A stretch of 64,000 nt of DNA, taken from assembly GCA_002505345.1 (NCBI GenBank), contig DAUY01000011.1, positions 122,458 through 186,457 of the forward strand. The letters run 5' to 3'. The translations under genes and the position numbers were made by a program. Below are positions 52,723 through 61,247 of the stretch, one piece after another. The first letter of the stretch is position 1. The number at the start of each line of letters is the position of its first letter. This stretch comes from Methanomassiliicoccaceae archaeon UBA370 (lineage in GTDB: Archaea; Thermoplasmatota; Thermoplasmata; Methanomassiliicoccales; Methanomethylophilaceae). Under the pieces are notes generated by a model. The model had not been told where the DNA came from. It saw nothing but the letters and a program-made list of their open reading frames with translations, and made no database searches.

Positions 52723-52911
52723 TTACTCTTTCTTGCTGAACTCGGTGTACCCGCACTTTCCGCAGGATGTCCTGTCCTTGTGGACGGCCATGAACACGCC
52801 CGCTCCGCACTTGGGGCACACGGGTTTCGTCCTTGTGATCTTGCCACCTTCGACCTTGTAAGCGTCCTTCTTGCTGATCGACTTGGGTGCCGCCTTCTTT
52901 GCTGCTGCCAT
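52723..52911 (-). CDS. rps27ae: Small-subunit ribosomal protein S27ae (eS31)
   Basis: 62 residues. After a Lys/Ala-rich start come TRTKPVCPKCGAGVFMAVHKDRT and SCGKCGYTEF, the zinc-binding C-x2-C pairs of S27ae. The ATG at 52911 follows a GGAGGAGTGA binding site. It is the last protein gene of the rpoE1 operon, 2 nt after rps24e. Confidence 0.93.
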   Translation of the reverse strand: MAAAKKAAPKSISKKDAYKVEGGKITRTKPVCPKCGAGVFMAVHKDRTSCGKCGYTEFSKKE

Positions 52912-52913
52912 CT

Positions 52914-53228
52914 TCACTCCTCCTTCTTGGGCATTTCCGGCTTGGGTTTCTCGATGCCGTTCCTCTTCAGAAGGTGTTCGTTCTCGAACTCCAATGCGGC
53001 CTCTTTGCTCTCGTAGACCTTGGCGTATCCTTCGGACACCCCTTTGCCGTACACAGAGTCCATATGGTCGATGACAAGGCAGTCCCTCTTGGACTTCAGC
53101 GCCTTGGCCAGCTCCTCGGCCACCGCGTTCCTCTTAGGTGTGCTTTCTCCGTCGTGTTCGACCGAGAAATATACCTCGTTCCTCCTCTGCAGGGGATTTT
53201 TCTTCTGCTGGGTAATTTGTATCTTCAT
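52914..53228 (-). CDS. rps24e: Small-subunit ribosomal protein S24e
   Basis: 104 residues. MKIQITQQKKNPLQRRNEVY and the later GKGVSEGYAKVYESKEAALEFE match S24e. The ATG overlaps the stop of the upstream kinase gene (TAATG). Confidence 0.93.
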   Translation of the reverse strand: MKIQITQQKKNPLQRRNEVYFSVEHDGESTPKRNAVAEELAKALKSKRDCLVIDHMDSVYGKGVSEGYAKVYESKEAALEFENEHLLKRNGIEKPKPEMPKKEE

Positions 53229-53740
53229 TACAGCTCCTCCATCATCTCGATTAGCATTTCTGCTTCTTTTCGGACCTGCTCGTCCGTGGTGACGAGCTTC
53301 ATCCCTTTCCCGGGCCATCCGTACACTATATTGGTACCATAGGGCGCAAGGACCATGCAGGCCACGGCCGCCAGGTCCTCCTCCCCGTCCACCTTTATTA
53401 TGTGGGCCTTCCCTTCGAAAGCGTTTTTCACGGCCTCGATCAACTCCGCAGTTATCATCTTCGGAGGGTTCCTGACCTCAATCTCTTCCCAGCCGCTTTC
53501 TTTGACGAGAGATGAGAATTCGGTCATCTCGTGCCTCTCCGTCCTTCCGTCATAGATGGACAGGAACGGCACGATGCCGTGCTTTCTGACGACCAGCGAT
53601 ACCACGTCGCCGACCGTAACGAGTTTGGAACCATTGTCGAGTATAATAAGTTCGTTTTCGCCCAGGTCCCGCCCCATAGGCCTCCTGAACAGTTCGCGCC
53701 TGTCCTCGGGGAGCTTTCTGTCCCTGGGCTCCATCGGCAT
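53228..53740 (-). CDS. GTP-dependent dephospho-CoA kinase (DUF359)
   Basis: 170 residues of the archaeal DUF359 family, shown elsewhere to use GTP to phosphorylate dephospho-CoA, the last step of CoA synthesis. Marks are LVTVGDVVSLVV, FLSIYDGRTERHE, VRNPPKMIT, VDGEEDLAAVACMVLAP and VVYGWPGKGM (here IVYGWPGKGM). It lies between spt4 and rps24e, a typical archaeal arrangement, with one-nt overlaps on both sides. Confidence 0.93.
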   Translation of the reverse strand: MPMEPRDRKLPEDRRELFRRPMGRDLGENELIILDNGSKLVTVGDVVSLVVRKHGIVPFLSIYDGRTERHEMTEFSSLVKESGWEEIEVRNPPKMITAELIEAVKNAFEGKAHIIKVDGEEDLAAVACMVLAPYGTNIVYGWPGKGMKLVTTDEQVRKEAEMLIEMMEEL

Positions 53741-53931
53741 CAGCGGACCTTTAGGGCGTATCTGCCGTTCGCCTTGATGCTCATGCGTTTGGCAATCTCC
53801 GATTTGGTGTGGTCGATGATCGCCACGTAGCCCTGCCACTCTTTGGACGTCTGTCCTCCGCAGCGGGGGCACGTATCTTCCTCAGATATGAAGCTGCAGT
53901 TCTTGCACGCTTTAAGAACGGGTCCTGCCAT
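53740..53931 (-). CDS. spt4: Transcription elongation factor Spt4
   Basis: 63 residues (also called RpoE''). KACKNCSFISEEDTCPRCGG supplies the zinc cysteines and WQGYVAIIDHTKSEIAKRM the Spt5-contact part. With Spt5 it closes the RNA polymerase clamp and aids processivity. It is joined to rpoE1 and the kinase by TGATG overlaps. Confidence 0.94.
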   Translation of the reverse strand: MAGPVLKACKNCSFISEEDTCPRCGGQTSKEWQGYVAIIDHTKSEIAKRMSIKANGRYALKVR

Positions 53932-54494
53932 CAGGCCGCCTCCTTCTTCTTGGTGTTGTCCTCTTCGATCCACTGGAACTTTCCGAGGCCTGGCTGGCGC
54001 ATGGTGAGTCCAATCTTGCTGTCTTGGGGATTCTTGTCGTTGAGGTCTATGCTCACTACCCTCGCCCTGACCTTGTCACCCACGGAAAGGGTCCTTCCGG
54101 TCTCCTTTCCGACGAGCCTCTGGTTGGCCTCGTCGATATCGACGCGGTCGTCCATGACCTGGCTGATGTGCAGCAGGCCGTCAAGGGGGCCGAATCTTAC
54201 GAAAGCTCCGAATTTTAGGATCTCCACGACTATGCCCTCCACGACCTCGTTGTCTTTCAGCCTGTAGACCAGCTGATTGTACTTTACGGTCTGGTAGACG
54301 GCACCGTCGCCGTGCACTATGCGTCCCGGTCCCACCGGCTCGACGTCTTTTATGAGGACTGTAAGCGATTTGTCCTCGTTGAATCTGCCCTCGAAAGTAT
54401 CCCATGTGAGGTTGTCTATAGCCTCACTTATGTCTTCGCCGAGATTTCTGGGCGGGACGCGGACCTTTCTTTCGGCCTCTGTGATCATATACAT
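53931..54494 (-). CDS. rpoE1: DNA-directed RNA polymerase subunit E' (Rpb7)
   Basis: 187 residues. The N-terminal RNP-like domain includes GRIVHGDGAVYQTVKYNQLVY and the S1 domain is VEGIVVEILKFGAFVRFGPLDGLLHISQV. It forms the polymerase stalk with RpoF. A TATA box (TTTTATATAAG, about 54529-54540 on the minus strand) and AGGAG precede it. First gene of the operon running to tRNA-Arg. Confidence 0.95.
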   Translation of the reverse strand: MYMITEAERKVRVPPRNLGEDISEAIDNLTWDTFEGRFNEDKSLTVLIKDVEPVGPGRIVHGDGAVYQTVKYNQLVYRLKDNEVVEGIVVEILKFGAFVRFGPLDGLLHISQVMDDRVDIDEANQRLVGKETGRTLSVGDKVRARVVSIDLNDKNPQDSKIGLTMRQPGLGKFQWIEEDNTKKKEAA

Positions 54495-54734
54495 ATGGCG
54501 GAACTCCTGAATGTGGGGATTAGGCCACTCTTATATAAAACTGATTCGTACGCGCGACGCCTCCCGCTAAGCCAGAGATGAGGCCCATTACCGCATTTGT
54601 CCAGATTGCTGGCAGTTTTTAATTTTTTCAATTGGGAGATATAAAAAATGTGCCAGAGTGCCATTATTATGTCTCCGGGCTACCGCTGTATGATGTGTAT
54701 TTTACCTGCTTACGCGGTGCGGGTACCAGGAGTA

Positions 54735-54777
54735 CTATTTATAGGAGGAGAGTTTACCGCAACTAAAGTTCAGAGGT
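54735..54777 (+). promoter_or_regulatory. Promoter and ribosome binding site of hppA
   Basis: TATTTATAGG at 54735-54744 is a TATA box; transcription would start near 54762. GAGGTAA at 54772-54778 is the binding site for the ATG at 54784. The rest of 54495-54783 holds the rpoE1 promoter and no gene that I can see. Confidence 0.6.
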
Positions 54778-54783
54778 AAACTC

Positions 54784-56949
54784 ATGATCGAAATAACAAC
54801 AGTTGAAAACATGCTTTTCATGATTCCTGTTGCCGTCGTGATTGCACTGATCTTTGCATTGTACTTCCTTACCGACATAAGGTCTCGGGACAAAGGAACT
54901 CCTGAAATGCAGAAGATCTCCGATGCGATCGAAACGGGCGCCATGGCATATCTGAGGCGCCAGTACAAAACGATAGCAATAATCAGTATAATCGTGGCAA
55001 TCGTAATAGCGCTCGCGGGAATCCCCGAGTCCACAAGAAACTACCTGGGATACCCCGTGGCCATCGCTTTCCTCATAGGAGCGGGATTCTCGATCCTTTC
55101 CGGTTTCATCGGAATGAAGGTATCCGTCAGCACCAACATCAAAACGGCCAGCGCCGCACGCGAGTCTCTCGCCAGCGCCTTCAAGACCGCCTTCCGCGGA
55201 GGAGCCGTTTCCGGTATAGTCGTTTCTACGCTGAGCATCCTCGGTCTCTTCGCCGTATTCCTCGTTTACAACGCCATATACGAGGAAATGACCCAGACCC
55301 TCCACTACATCGTGGGCTATGCGTTCGGTGCCTCTTTCGCGGCATTGTTCGCCCAGCTCGGAGGCGGCATATACACCAAAGCCGCCGACGTGGGCGCGGA
55401 CCTTGTGGGAAAGGTCGAAGCAGGGATACCTGAGGACGACCCCAGGAACCCCGCGGTTATCGCCGACCTCGTCGGTGACAACGTCGGAGACTGCGCCGGA
55501 AGAGGAGCAGACATATTCGAATCCACGGCAGCGGAGATCATCGGTTCGATGGTCATAGGTCTTGCGGTCCTCAAGATCGCCGGAATGGCCACGCTTTCGA
55601 ACAACTGGATCTTCCTCCCGATGGTAATAATGGCCTTCGGGCTCATCGCCTCCCTGGTGGGAATCCTCAGCGTCAGGCTCAAGGACTCGGACAAAGAAGT
55701 GTTCTCTGCGCTCAACCGCGGATATTACATAACCATGGCCCTTGTCATAGCGGGCACGATATTCTCCGTATACTGGCTCCTTAAAGACGAAGCCTCGAAC
55801 TGGATGTACTTCGCGGGATGCGGAATAGTCGGAATCGTTCTCGCTCTTGCGATAGTCTACATAACCCAGTACTACACCGGGGACCACAAACCCGTCAAGT
55901 CGATAGCGGACGCGTCCAAGACCGGCCCCGCTACCAACGTGATCAAAGGCATATCCGTGGGAATGGAGTCCACTCTGCTCCCGGTCATATGCATAAGCAT
56001 AGCCATATGCGCCACCTTTGTCCTCGGATACTACGCCGACCCGACCGGCAGCAACGGAATGGTCTTCGGACTTTACGGAACGGCCGTCGGAACGATCGCG
56101 ATGCTCGCATCTTCCGCATTCATCCTCGCCGAAGACACCTACGGACCCATCACCGACAACGCTGGAGGCATCGTCGAAATGAGCGACCAGCCCGCAGAGG
56201 TAAGGGAGAGGACCGACAAGCTCGATGCTTCCGGAAACACCACCAAAGCTCTGACCAAGGGATACGCCATGGCCTCCGCTTCGCTTGCGGCGTTCCTCCT
56301 GTTCGCAGCTTACTTCGAGATAGTCGGAGAGATCAAGGGGATCAGCCTCATCGAGGCCATGCAGGTCAACCTGGGCAACCCTCTGATATTCGTAGGCGGA
56401 CTCGTCGGAGCCGTGCTCGTGTTCTACTTCGCATCCCTCGCCATCAGCGCGGTCGGAAAGGCCGCCGGAGAGATGATCGAAGAGGTCCGCAGGCAGTTCA
56501 GGGAGAACCCCGGCATAATGGAGGGATCTTCGGACCCCGACTATGCCAGCTGCGTCGACATCGCTACCCGCGGTGCCCTCAGGCAGATGGTCCTTCCCGC
56601 ACTGCTGCCCATCATCGTCCCGATCATGTTCGGGCTGCTGTTCAAGTGGGTGCTCCCTGATGAGCTCGCCTCCGAAGCCCCCGCGGCTGTCGGTGCGCTC
56701 ATCATGATAGCGACCATAGTGGGCGTCCTGCTTGCCAACTTCCTCAACAACGGAGGAGGCGCATGGGACAACGCAAAGAAGTTCATCGAGGCCGGTTCCC
56801 ACGGCGGAAAGGGCTCGTCCGCACACGCCGCAGCGGTCGTCGGAGACACGGTCGGAGATCCCTTCAAGGACACGGCCGGACCCTCGATACACGTTCTGAT
56901 CAAGCTGCTGTCCACCATTTGTCTGGTGACGGCGGTCCTGTTCGTCTGA
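54784..56949 (+). CDS. hppA: Membrane-bound proton-pumping pyrophosphatase, K+-independent type
   Basis: 721 residues with about 16 membrane helices. The pyrophosphate site DVGADLVGKVEAGIPEDDPRNP and DNVGDCAGRGADIFES are intact, as is the late segment GDTVGDPFKDTAGPS. In GNTTKALTKGYA the Lys after GNTT marks the K+-independent subfamily; the K+-dependent form has Ala there. K+-independent enzymes studied so far pump protons. It recovers energy from biosynthetic pyrophosphate. A strong terminator follows. Confidence 0.96.
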   Translation: MIEITTVENMLFMIPVAVVIALIFALYFLTDIRSRDKGTPEMQKISDAIETGAMAYLRRQYKTIAIISIIVAIVIALAGIPESTRNYLGYPVAIAFLIGAGFSILSGFIGMKVSVSTNIKTASAARESLASAFKTAFRGGAVSGIVVSTLSILGLFAVFLVYNAIYEEMTQTLHYIVGYAFGASFAALFAQLGGGIYTKAADVGADLVGKVEAGIPEDDPRNPAVIADLVGDNVGDCAGRGADIFESTAAEIIGSMVIGLAVLKIAGMATLSNNWIFLPMVIMAFGLIASLVGILSVRLKDSDKEVFSALNRGYYITMALVIAGTIFSVYWLLKDEASNWMYFAGCGIVGIVLALAIVYITQYYTGDHKPVKSIADASKTGPATNVIKGISVGMESTLLPVICISIAICATFVLGYYADPTGSNGMVFGLYGTAVGTIAMLASSAFILAEDTYGPITDNAGGIVEMSDQPAEVRERTDKLDASGNTTKALTKGYAMASASLAAFLLFAAYFEIVGEIKGISLIEAMQVNLGNPLIFVGGLVGAVLVFYFASLAISAVGKAAGEMIEEVRRQFRENPGIMEGSSDPDYASCVDIATRGALRQMVLPALLPIIVPIMFGLLFKWVLPDELASEAPAAVGALIMIATIVGVLLANFLNNGGGAWDNAKKFIEAGSHGGKGSSAHAAAVVGDTVGDPFKDTAGPSIHVLIKLLSTICLVTAVLFV

Positions 56950-56963
56950 GCGGAAAACCTATT

Positions 56964-56998
56964 ACGGGGGAGAGATCCCCCGTTCAGAATTTTTTTTG
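56964..56998 (+). terminator. Hairpin terminator after hppA
   Basis: A perfect 8-bp stem ACGGGGGA-gaga-TCCCCCGT is followed by TTTTTTTTT at 56990-56998. Confidence 0.8.
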
Positions 56999-57002
56999 TT
57001 TT

Positions 57003-57512
57003 TCAAACAAATGGAGATATCGTGAGGCCTGCCTCCTTTGCAGCCTCTTCCGCCGGCTCTTCCTCCGGATAATCACATGACCCGGAGACAACGATCGGGA
57101 CACCGTCCTCGTCGATGTAACCGATTCCGATCATCTCGATCGGATTGCAGACGTCCTTTCCTGAGGCCGCTGCCACGCACGATGCGCCCAGAGGACACGT
57201 CAGCGATAATATGACATCGGAGCGCGCCAACATTCCCGTGTCAAATTTCTCTCTTACTCTGGATCCGATGCACGAGGCGGACACGCATATTGTGCCAGTG
57301 ACATCTATTCCATCTTCGGACAGTTTGTCGGAAAGCCGCTTGCCCGCTTCAGCACCGCCGATGCCGCCGCATATCCTGACGCATGTGTTGCAGGTCAGCA
57401 CGAGCACCTTCTTTTTGCTCAGAGATTCCGAAAGCTCCCTGTAATCCCTGTTGCGGCCCGAAATGATCACGCTCCGGTAATCGGGAGCCGACGATATATC
57501 TTTACCGCACAT
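57003..57512 (-). CDS. MetV-like protein (MTHFR C-terminal-like cysteine-rich domain)
   Basis: 169 residues. VLVLTCNTCVRICGGIGGAEAGKRL then ICVSASCIGSRV, SLTCPLGASC and KDVCNPIEMIG give many conserved-looking cysteines. The pattern resembles the MetV/MTHFR C-terminal domain that partners methylene-H4folate reductase MetF. No metF is adjacent. ATG 57512 is preferred; TATA-like CGATAAAAGG at about 57533-57542 on the minus strand would make it leaderless. A longer TTG start (57530) is less likely. Confidence 0.68.
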   Translation of the reverse strand: MCGKDISSAPDYRSVIISGRNRDYRELSESLSKKKVLVLTCNTCVRICGGIGGAEAGKRLSDKLSEDGIDVTGTICVSASCIGSRVREKFDTGMLARSDVILSLTCPLGASCVAAASGKDVCNPIEMIGIGYIDEDGVPIVVSGSCDYPEEEPAEEAAKEAGLTISPFV

Positions 57513-57579
57513 TCGCGTGTCTTTGCACAAACCCTTTTATCGATGGCAGATGGTAGCCAATCAACACAAGGTGTTTTGA

Positions 57580-58521
57580 ATGTCAGAATTAGAATTGGTG
57601 GCTGTTGAAGATATCAAAGTAAAGAAAGGAATGACCGTAAATGAGATGTTGGAGGCCATGGGGCGCTCCGGCGGCTTCACGGCCCAGAAGCTGGCCGATG
57701 CCACGGACATAGCGGAGAAGATGATAAAGAAGAAGGGATGCCTGAGGATACTGTCCTTCCCCGCATGTATAATGGCCACCGGTACCAGGGGTATTTTGAT
57801 CGATATGGTGAAAAACCACATGGTCGACCTAATAATAACCACCTGCGGGACCCTCGACCATGATATCTCCAGGACTTTCGCTGCCTACTACAAAGGAGAC
57901 TTCATGATGGACGACGCGAGGCTCAGAAGGCACAGCGTCAGCAGGCTCGGGAACGTCCTGGTCCCCGATTCATGCTACGGTATCGTCCTCGAGGACAACC
58001 TGCTTCCCATGTTCGACGAGATTTTCAAAGACCGCAAGGACATGACCACCCATGAGATCATAGATGAGGTCGGCAGGAGGATGCCGAGCGAGGACAGCCT
58101 GCTTTATCAGTGCCATGCGAACAAAGTGCCCATAGTCGTCCCCGGCATTACCGATGGGTCTTTCGGCTCCCAGCTCTGGACATATTATCAGATGCACCGC
58201 AACCTCAGAGTAGACCTCTTCGGCGACGAGCAGATGCTCGCAGAGATGACCAACGACGCCAAGTACACAGGGGCGATAATCATAGGCGGCGGCATATCCA
58301 AACACCACGTGATCTGGTGGAACCAGTTCAGGGGAGGCCTTGACTTCTGCATATATCTCACCACTGCACAAGAATACGACGGCTCCCTGTCGGGAGCCGC
58401 GATCAGAGAAGCCGTTTCATGGGGCAAGGTCAAGAGCAACGCCAAGAAGATGACGGTCGAAGGCGATGCCACGATCACGCTGCCCCTGATATACGCAGGC
58501 CTGGCGGACAGGCTGCTCTGA
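57580..58521 (+). CDS. dys: Deoxyhypusine synthase
   Basis: 313 residues. ATGTRGILIDMVKNHMVDLIITTCGTLDHD and IIGGGISKHHVIWWNQFRGG are diagnostic, with the catalytic Lys241 in GGGISKHH. It transfers an aminobutyl group from spermidine to initiation factor aIF5A. A short AGGTG site precedes the ATG. Confidence 0.96.
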   Translation: MSELELVAVEDIKVKKGMTVNEMLEAMGRSGGFTAQKLADATDIAEKMIKKKGCLRILSFPACIMATGTRGILIDMVKNHMVDLIITTCGTLDHDISRTFAAYYKGDFMMDDARLRRHSVSRLGNVLVPDSCYGIVLEDNLLPMFDEIFKDRKDMTTHEIIDEVGRRMPSEDSLLYQCHANKVPIVVPGITDGSFGSQLWTYYQMHRNLRVDLFGDEQMLAEMTNDAKYTGAIIIGGGISKHHVIWWNQFRGGLDFCIYLTTAQEYDGSLSGAAIREAVSWGKVKSNAKKMTVEGDATITLPLIYAGLADRLL

Positions 58522-58530
58522 GGCGGTAAA

Positions 58531-59532
58531 ATGCCGAAGGAGGTCCTCATCCTTCCCGGAGACGGGGTCGGAAAAGAGATAACCGACGCCACAGCATCCG
58601 TATTGGAGGCCGTCACGGGAGAGGTGGAGATACTCCATGGTAAGATAGGCGCTTCGGCATACGAGAAAACAGGATATTTCCTTCCTCCCAAGACGATGGA
58701 GCTGGCCGCGAAATCCGACGCGATAATCGCGACTCCCGTTCTGAACCATGCGATCGAGAAGAGCTACAGGGACCCCCTGGCCACCCTCAGGAAGCAGCTG
58801 GACATGTGTTCGGTCCTGAGGAAGTTCCAGCCCCTCGGCGACGGCATAGGCGTTTCCGGACTGGACTGCATGCTGATAAACTGCAATCCGCAGACGGTCG
58901 GCACCTCGAAGGAGGTGGAGACCCTGAACGGTGTCAGCGTGGAATCCTACATCGACGCAGGAGGATGCAGGAAGGTCTTCAGGATGGGAGAGCGCATAGC
59001 CACGGCCAAACAGAGGCGGAAGATCACATGCCTCAGGGACTTTGAGCTCAACCCGTATTCCGACGCCATGTTCGCAGACCTTTTCTACAAAGAGTTCGCG
59101 GCTTCCGAGTTCATAATCGACGACATGGATGTCGCGGAAGCGACCTCGAAGCTCGTCTTGGACCCTTCGTTCGCAGATGTGATAGTCACGCCGGTACCTT
59201 ACAGCAACGCCATTTCCGGAGTCCTAACAGGAATGTGCGGGGGCGCCTACCTTACCTGCGTGGGATACCTGAGCGAGAACAGCGGGATGTTCATGCCCCT
59301 TCATGGTCCGGTCGAACACCTTGCCGGGACCGACACCGTGAATCCCACCGGTTGCATTCTGGCCGGAGCGATGGCTCTTGACACGGTCGGGCTCAACCTG
59401 GAGGCCGACAAGATACGGAACGCCGTACGTTCGGCTTACAGAAAGGGAATGAGAACAAGAGATGTGGGCGGAGACCTTTCCACTTCCGAGTTCACATACC
59501 GCGTAACTAAGCTCTGCCAGAGAAGCAGATGA
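58531..59532 (+). CDS. Isocitrate/isopropylmalate dehydrogenase homologue lacking catalytic residues
   Basis: 333 residues of the beta-decarboxylating dehydrogenase fold. It begins VLILPGDGVGKEITDATASVL and ends HGPVEHLAGTDTVNPTGCILAGAMAL. The family expects Lys in DKxNV, but Asp170 is there (ITCLRDFEL). It expects Asp-x3-Asp in GDxxSD as metal ligands, but Asn226 and Gly230 are there (YSNAISG). The NAD-binding Asp of APDIAG is His. Ordinary oxidative decarboxylation is therefore unlikely. It starts 9 nt after dys with GAGGCGGT and is probably cotranscribed with it. Confidence 0.78.
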   Translation: MPKEVLILPGDGVGKEITDATASVLEAVTGEVEILHGKIGASAYEKTGYFLPPKTMELAAKSDAIIATPVLNHAIEKSYRDPLATLRKQLDMCSVLRKFQPLGDGIGVSGLDCMLINCNPQTVGTSKEVETLNGVSVESYIDAGGCRKVFRMGERIATAKQRRKITCLRDFELNPYSDAMFADLFYKEFAASEFIIDDMDVAEATSKLVLDPSFADVIVTPVPYSNAISGVLTGMCGGAYLTCVGYLSENSGMFMPLHGPVEHLAGTDTVNPTGCILAGAMALDTVGLNLEADKIRNAVRSAYRKGMRTRDVGGDLSTSEFTYRVTKLCQRSR

Positions 59533-59571
59533 CCAGAACGGTTAATATCCAGTAACCTGCTCCAGTGGCGA

Positions 59572-60624
59572 GTGGATAATTTGAAGGACGCAGGACACAG
59601 GGACGCTGTCGAAGCGGCAATGAATTTCGAACTGATCGGCAGGACGCCCGTGAACAATTTCGCATTGGTCACGGCTGCCCACAGCGCCGGATACACGGTG
59701 ACCCAGGCACGGAACGACCCTGTTTTGTCCGCAAGGGTTTCGGTAGACTATGCCATGAAGACCCGCTCTGATTTCGTCAAGCCGATACTGGACTCCCAGA
59801 TACCTTTCGCGGACATGGGCGGAGAAGTGAGGTTCCCCGAGGACGACTACGGGATGGTCCCCAAACCCATGATCGACGGACCGGAAGATCTCGATGGCCT
59901 TGCGTTGTTCGATCCTTTCAAGGCTTCGGAATGCCCTCGTTTCACCAGCGTTTTTGTTGACAGCATCGAAGAGACCGCGAGGATACTGCCGGAAGACCTG
60001 CACATATGCGGGCTATCATGGGGGCCCCTTACCATGGCAGGATACACAATGGGGACAGAGAACATGATGTTCCAGATGCTTCTGGAACCCGACTATGTCA
60101 AAGCGACCATCAAGAAGGTCACCGGCCTGGTAACAGCCATGGAGCAACGGATGATAGAGGCAGGCGCAACTGTGCTGTGGATGGCCGATCCCACGTCCTC
60201 CGAGGACCTGATATCCAAGGATATGTTCCGCGAGTATTCATACGACGCGATAAAAGAAGTGATATCCGATACGAAAGAATATCGTAATGTGCCAGCGTTC
60301 GTTCACATATGTGGAAACACGCTTAACACTATGTCTGTCCTGAAGGAGATAGGAACGGACTGCTTCAGTTTCGACCATGCCGTAGACCCCGTCGCAGCCA
60401 GGAAAAGCGCCGGGGACATGGCTATCATGGGCAACATAGACCCCGTTGCCATAATGATGATGGGGACCCCCGAGAAAGTGAAAAAGAAAAGCTACCGTGT
60501 CATTGAAGCGGCGGGTTCGGAAGGCGGGCTGATACTGGCACCTGGTTGCGAGATGCCGCTGATGACTCCCGACGAGAATGCGGTTATGATGGGAGAATCC
60601 GCACGCACCTATTGGCAGAGTTAA
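59572..60624 (+). CDS. Methylcobamide:coenzyme M methyltransferase (MtaA/MtbA family)
   Basis: 350 residues of the uroporphyrinogen-decarboxylase-like family. The zinc ligands are His245-x-Cys247 in FVHICGNT and Cys326 in LAPGCEMP. It moves a methyl group from a methylated corrinoid protein to coenzyme M, the step feeding methyl-coenzyme M reductase in methyl-reducing methanogens. Whether methanol or methylamine corrinoid proteins are the donors cannot be told. The start is GTG 59572 (TTG 59581 possible); TATA-like GTTAATATCC at about 59541 suggests a leaderless message. Confidence 0.9.
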   Translation: MDNLKDAGHRDAVEAAMNFELIGRTPVNNFALVTAAHSAGYTVTQARNDPVLSARVSVDYAMKTRSDFVKPILDSQIPFADMGGEVRFPEDDYGMVPKPMIDGPEDLDGLALFDPFKASECPRFTSVFVDSIEETARILPEDLHICGLSWGPLTMAGYTMGTENMMFQMLLEPDYVKATIKKVTGLVTAMEQRMIEAGATVLWMADPTSSEDLISKDMFREYSYDAIKEVISDTKEYRNVPAFVHICGNTLNTMSVLKEIGTDCFSFDHAVDPVAARKSAGDMAIMGNIDPVAIMMMGTPEKVKKKSYRVIEAAGSEGGLILAPGCEMPLMTPDENAVMMGESARTYWQS

Positions 60625-60683
60625 GCTAACTGTACACCAGGCCGGAATAAATCCAAAATGATAGGCCATCCGTGCGTGATAAC

Positions 60684-61178
60684 ATGGATGCACAAAATAT
60701 CGGAGGGCAACCTGAAAGCGAAGGCGGCAGGGTCCTCAGGATGTATATCAGACTTAGGAACATTGCTTTGGAAAATATCGGCTCTGACTTCAAGACTATC
60801 AGAGCATTCGCCTTCGTAATGATAGTCGCCGAAACAGGATTAGGGCCCGATGAGGTGAGAAAACTCGAGATGGATAATCTAGACCCGGCCTCAAGTATCG
60901 GGATAGTATCCTGCCGCACGAGAGGATTGGACGGGGAATCATGTATCTCGGTGAACCTCCAAAAGGCCGGTTCCGATGTGCTGGCGGCATACATGGAGGC
61001 CCGCAGGGCCTTCCTGGAAGAGTATTCGTTCGATTCACGATACCTTTTTCCATCTAGGATTACGACCAACGGGATCATGCCCCCGGAAGCGGTGAACGGC
61101 ATCGTCGATACGGTTTCTGATATATGTGAAGAAAAAGTCGACATAGGACTTCTCAGGGACATCTTCGGGTCCCAATGA
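60684..61178 (+). CDS. Tyrosine-recombinase-like protein without catalytic residues
   Basis: 164 residues. AETGLGPDEVRKLEMDNLDP looks like the first active-site box of phage-type integrases, normally ETGLRxSEL, but its catalytic Arg is Gly. SRYLFPSR and a final LLRDIFGSQ resemble later parts of the catalytic domain. No HxxR box and no nucleophilic Tyr are seen. It is either a repurposed DNA-binding fold or a decayed integrase. The ATG at 60684 is chosen over an upstream GTG at 60672. Confidence 0.55.
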   Translation: MDAQNIGGQPESEGGRVLRMYIRLRNIALENIGSDFKTIRAFAFVMIVAETGLGPDEVRKLEMDNLDPASSIGIVSCRTRGLDGESCISVNLQKAGSDVLAAYMEARRAFLEEYSFDSRYLFPSRITTNGIMPPEAVNGIVDTVSDICEEKVDIGLLRDIFGSQ

Positions 61179-61187
61179 CCATACGGT

Positions 61188-61223
61188 TTCCGGCGGGAGA
61201 AAATGCGAGGTTCCCCGCCGGAA
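61188..61223. terminator. Hairpin between convergent genes
   Basis: A 10-bp stem TTCCGGCGGG/CCCGCCGGAA with a 16-nt loop lies between the integrase-like gene and hcp, which end facing each other. Confidence 0.6.
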
Positions 61224-61247
61224 TTGAAAATGTTTGATCGCTCGGTA

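Noticed and set aside
54763..56892. A 709-codon open frame on the minus strand opposite hppA
   Set aside because: It mirrors the strongly coding hppA gene, has low-complexity His/Tyr/Gly-rich content and no domain. High-GC third positions leave the opposite frame open.
59572..60624. Uroporphyrinogen decarboxylase (HemE)
   Set aside because: Same fold, but the His-x-Cys...Cys zinc ligands are those of methylcobamide:CoM methyltransferases.
60684..61178. Integrated element marked by an integrase
   Set aside because: The protein lacks catalytic residues, lies far from both tRNAs, and no att-type duplication or phage gene was seen near it.
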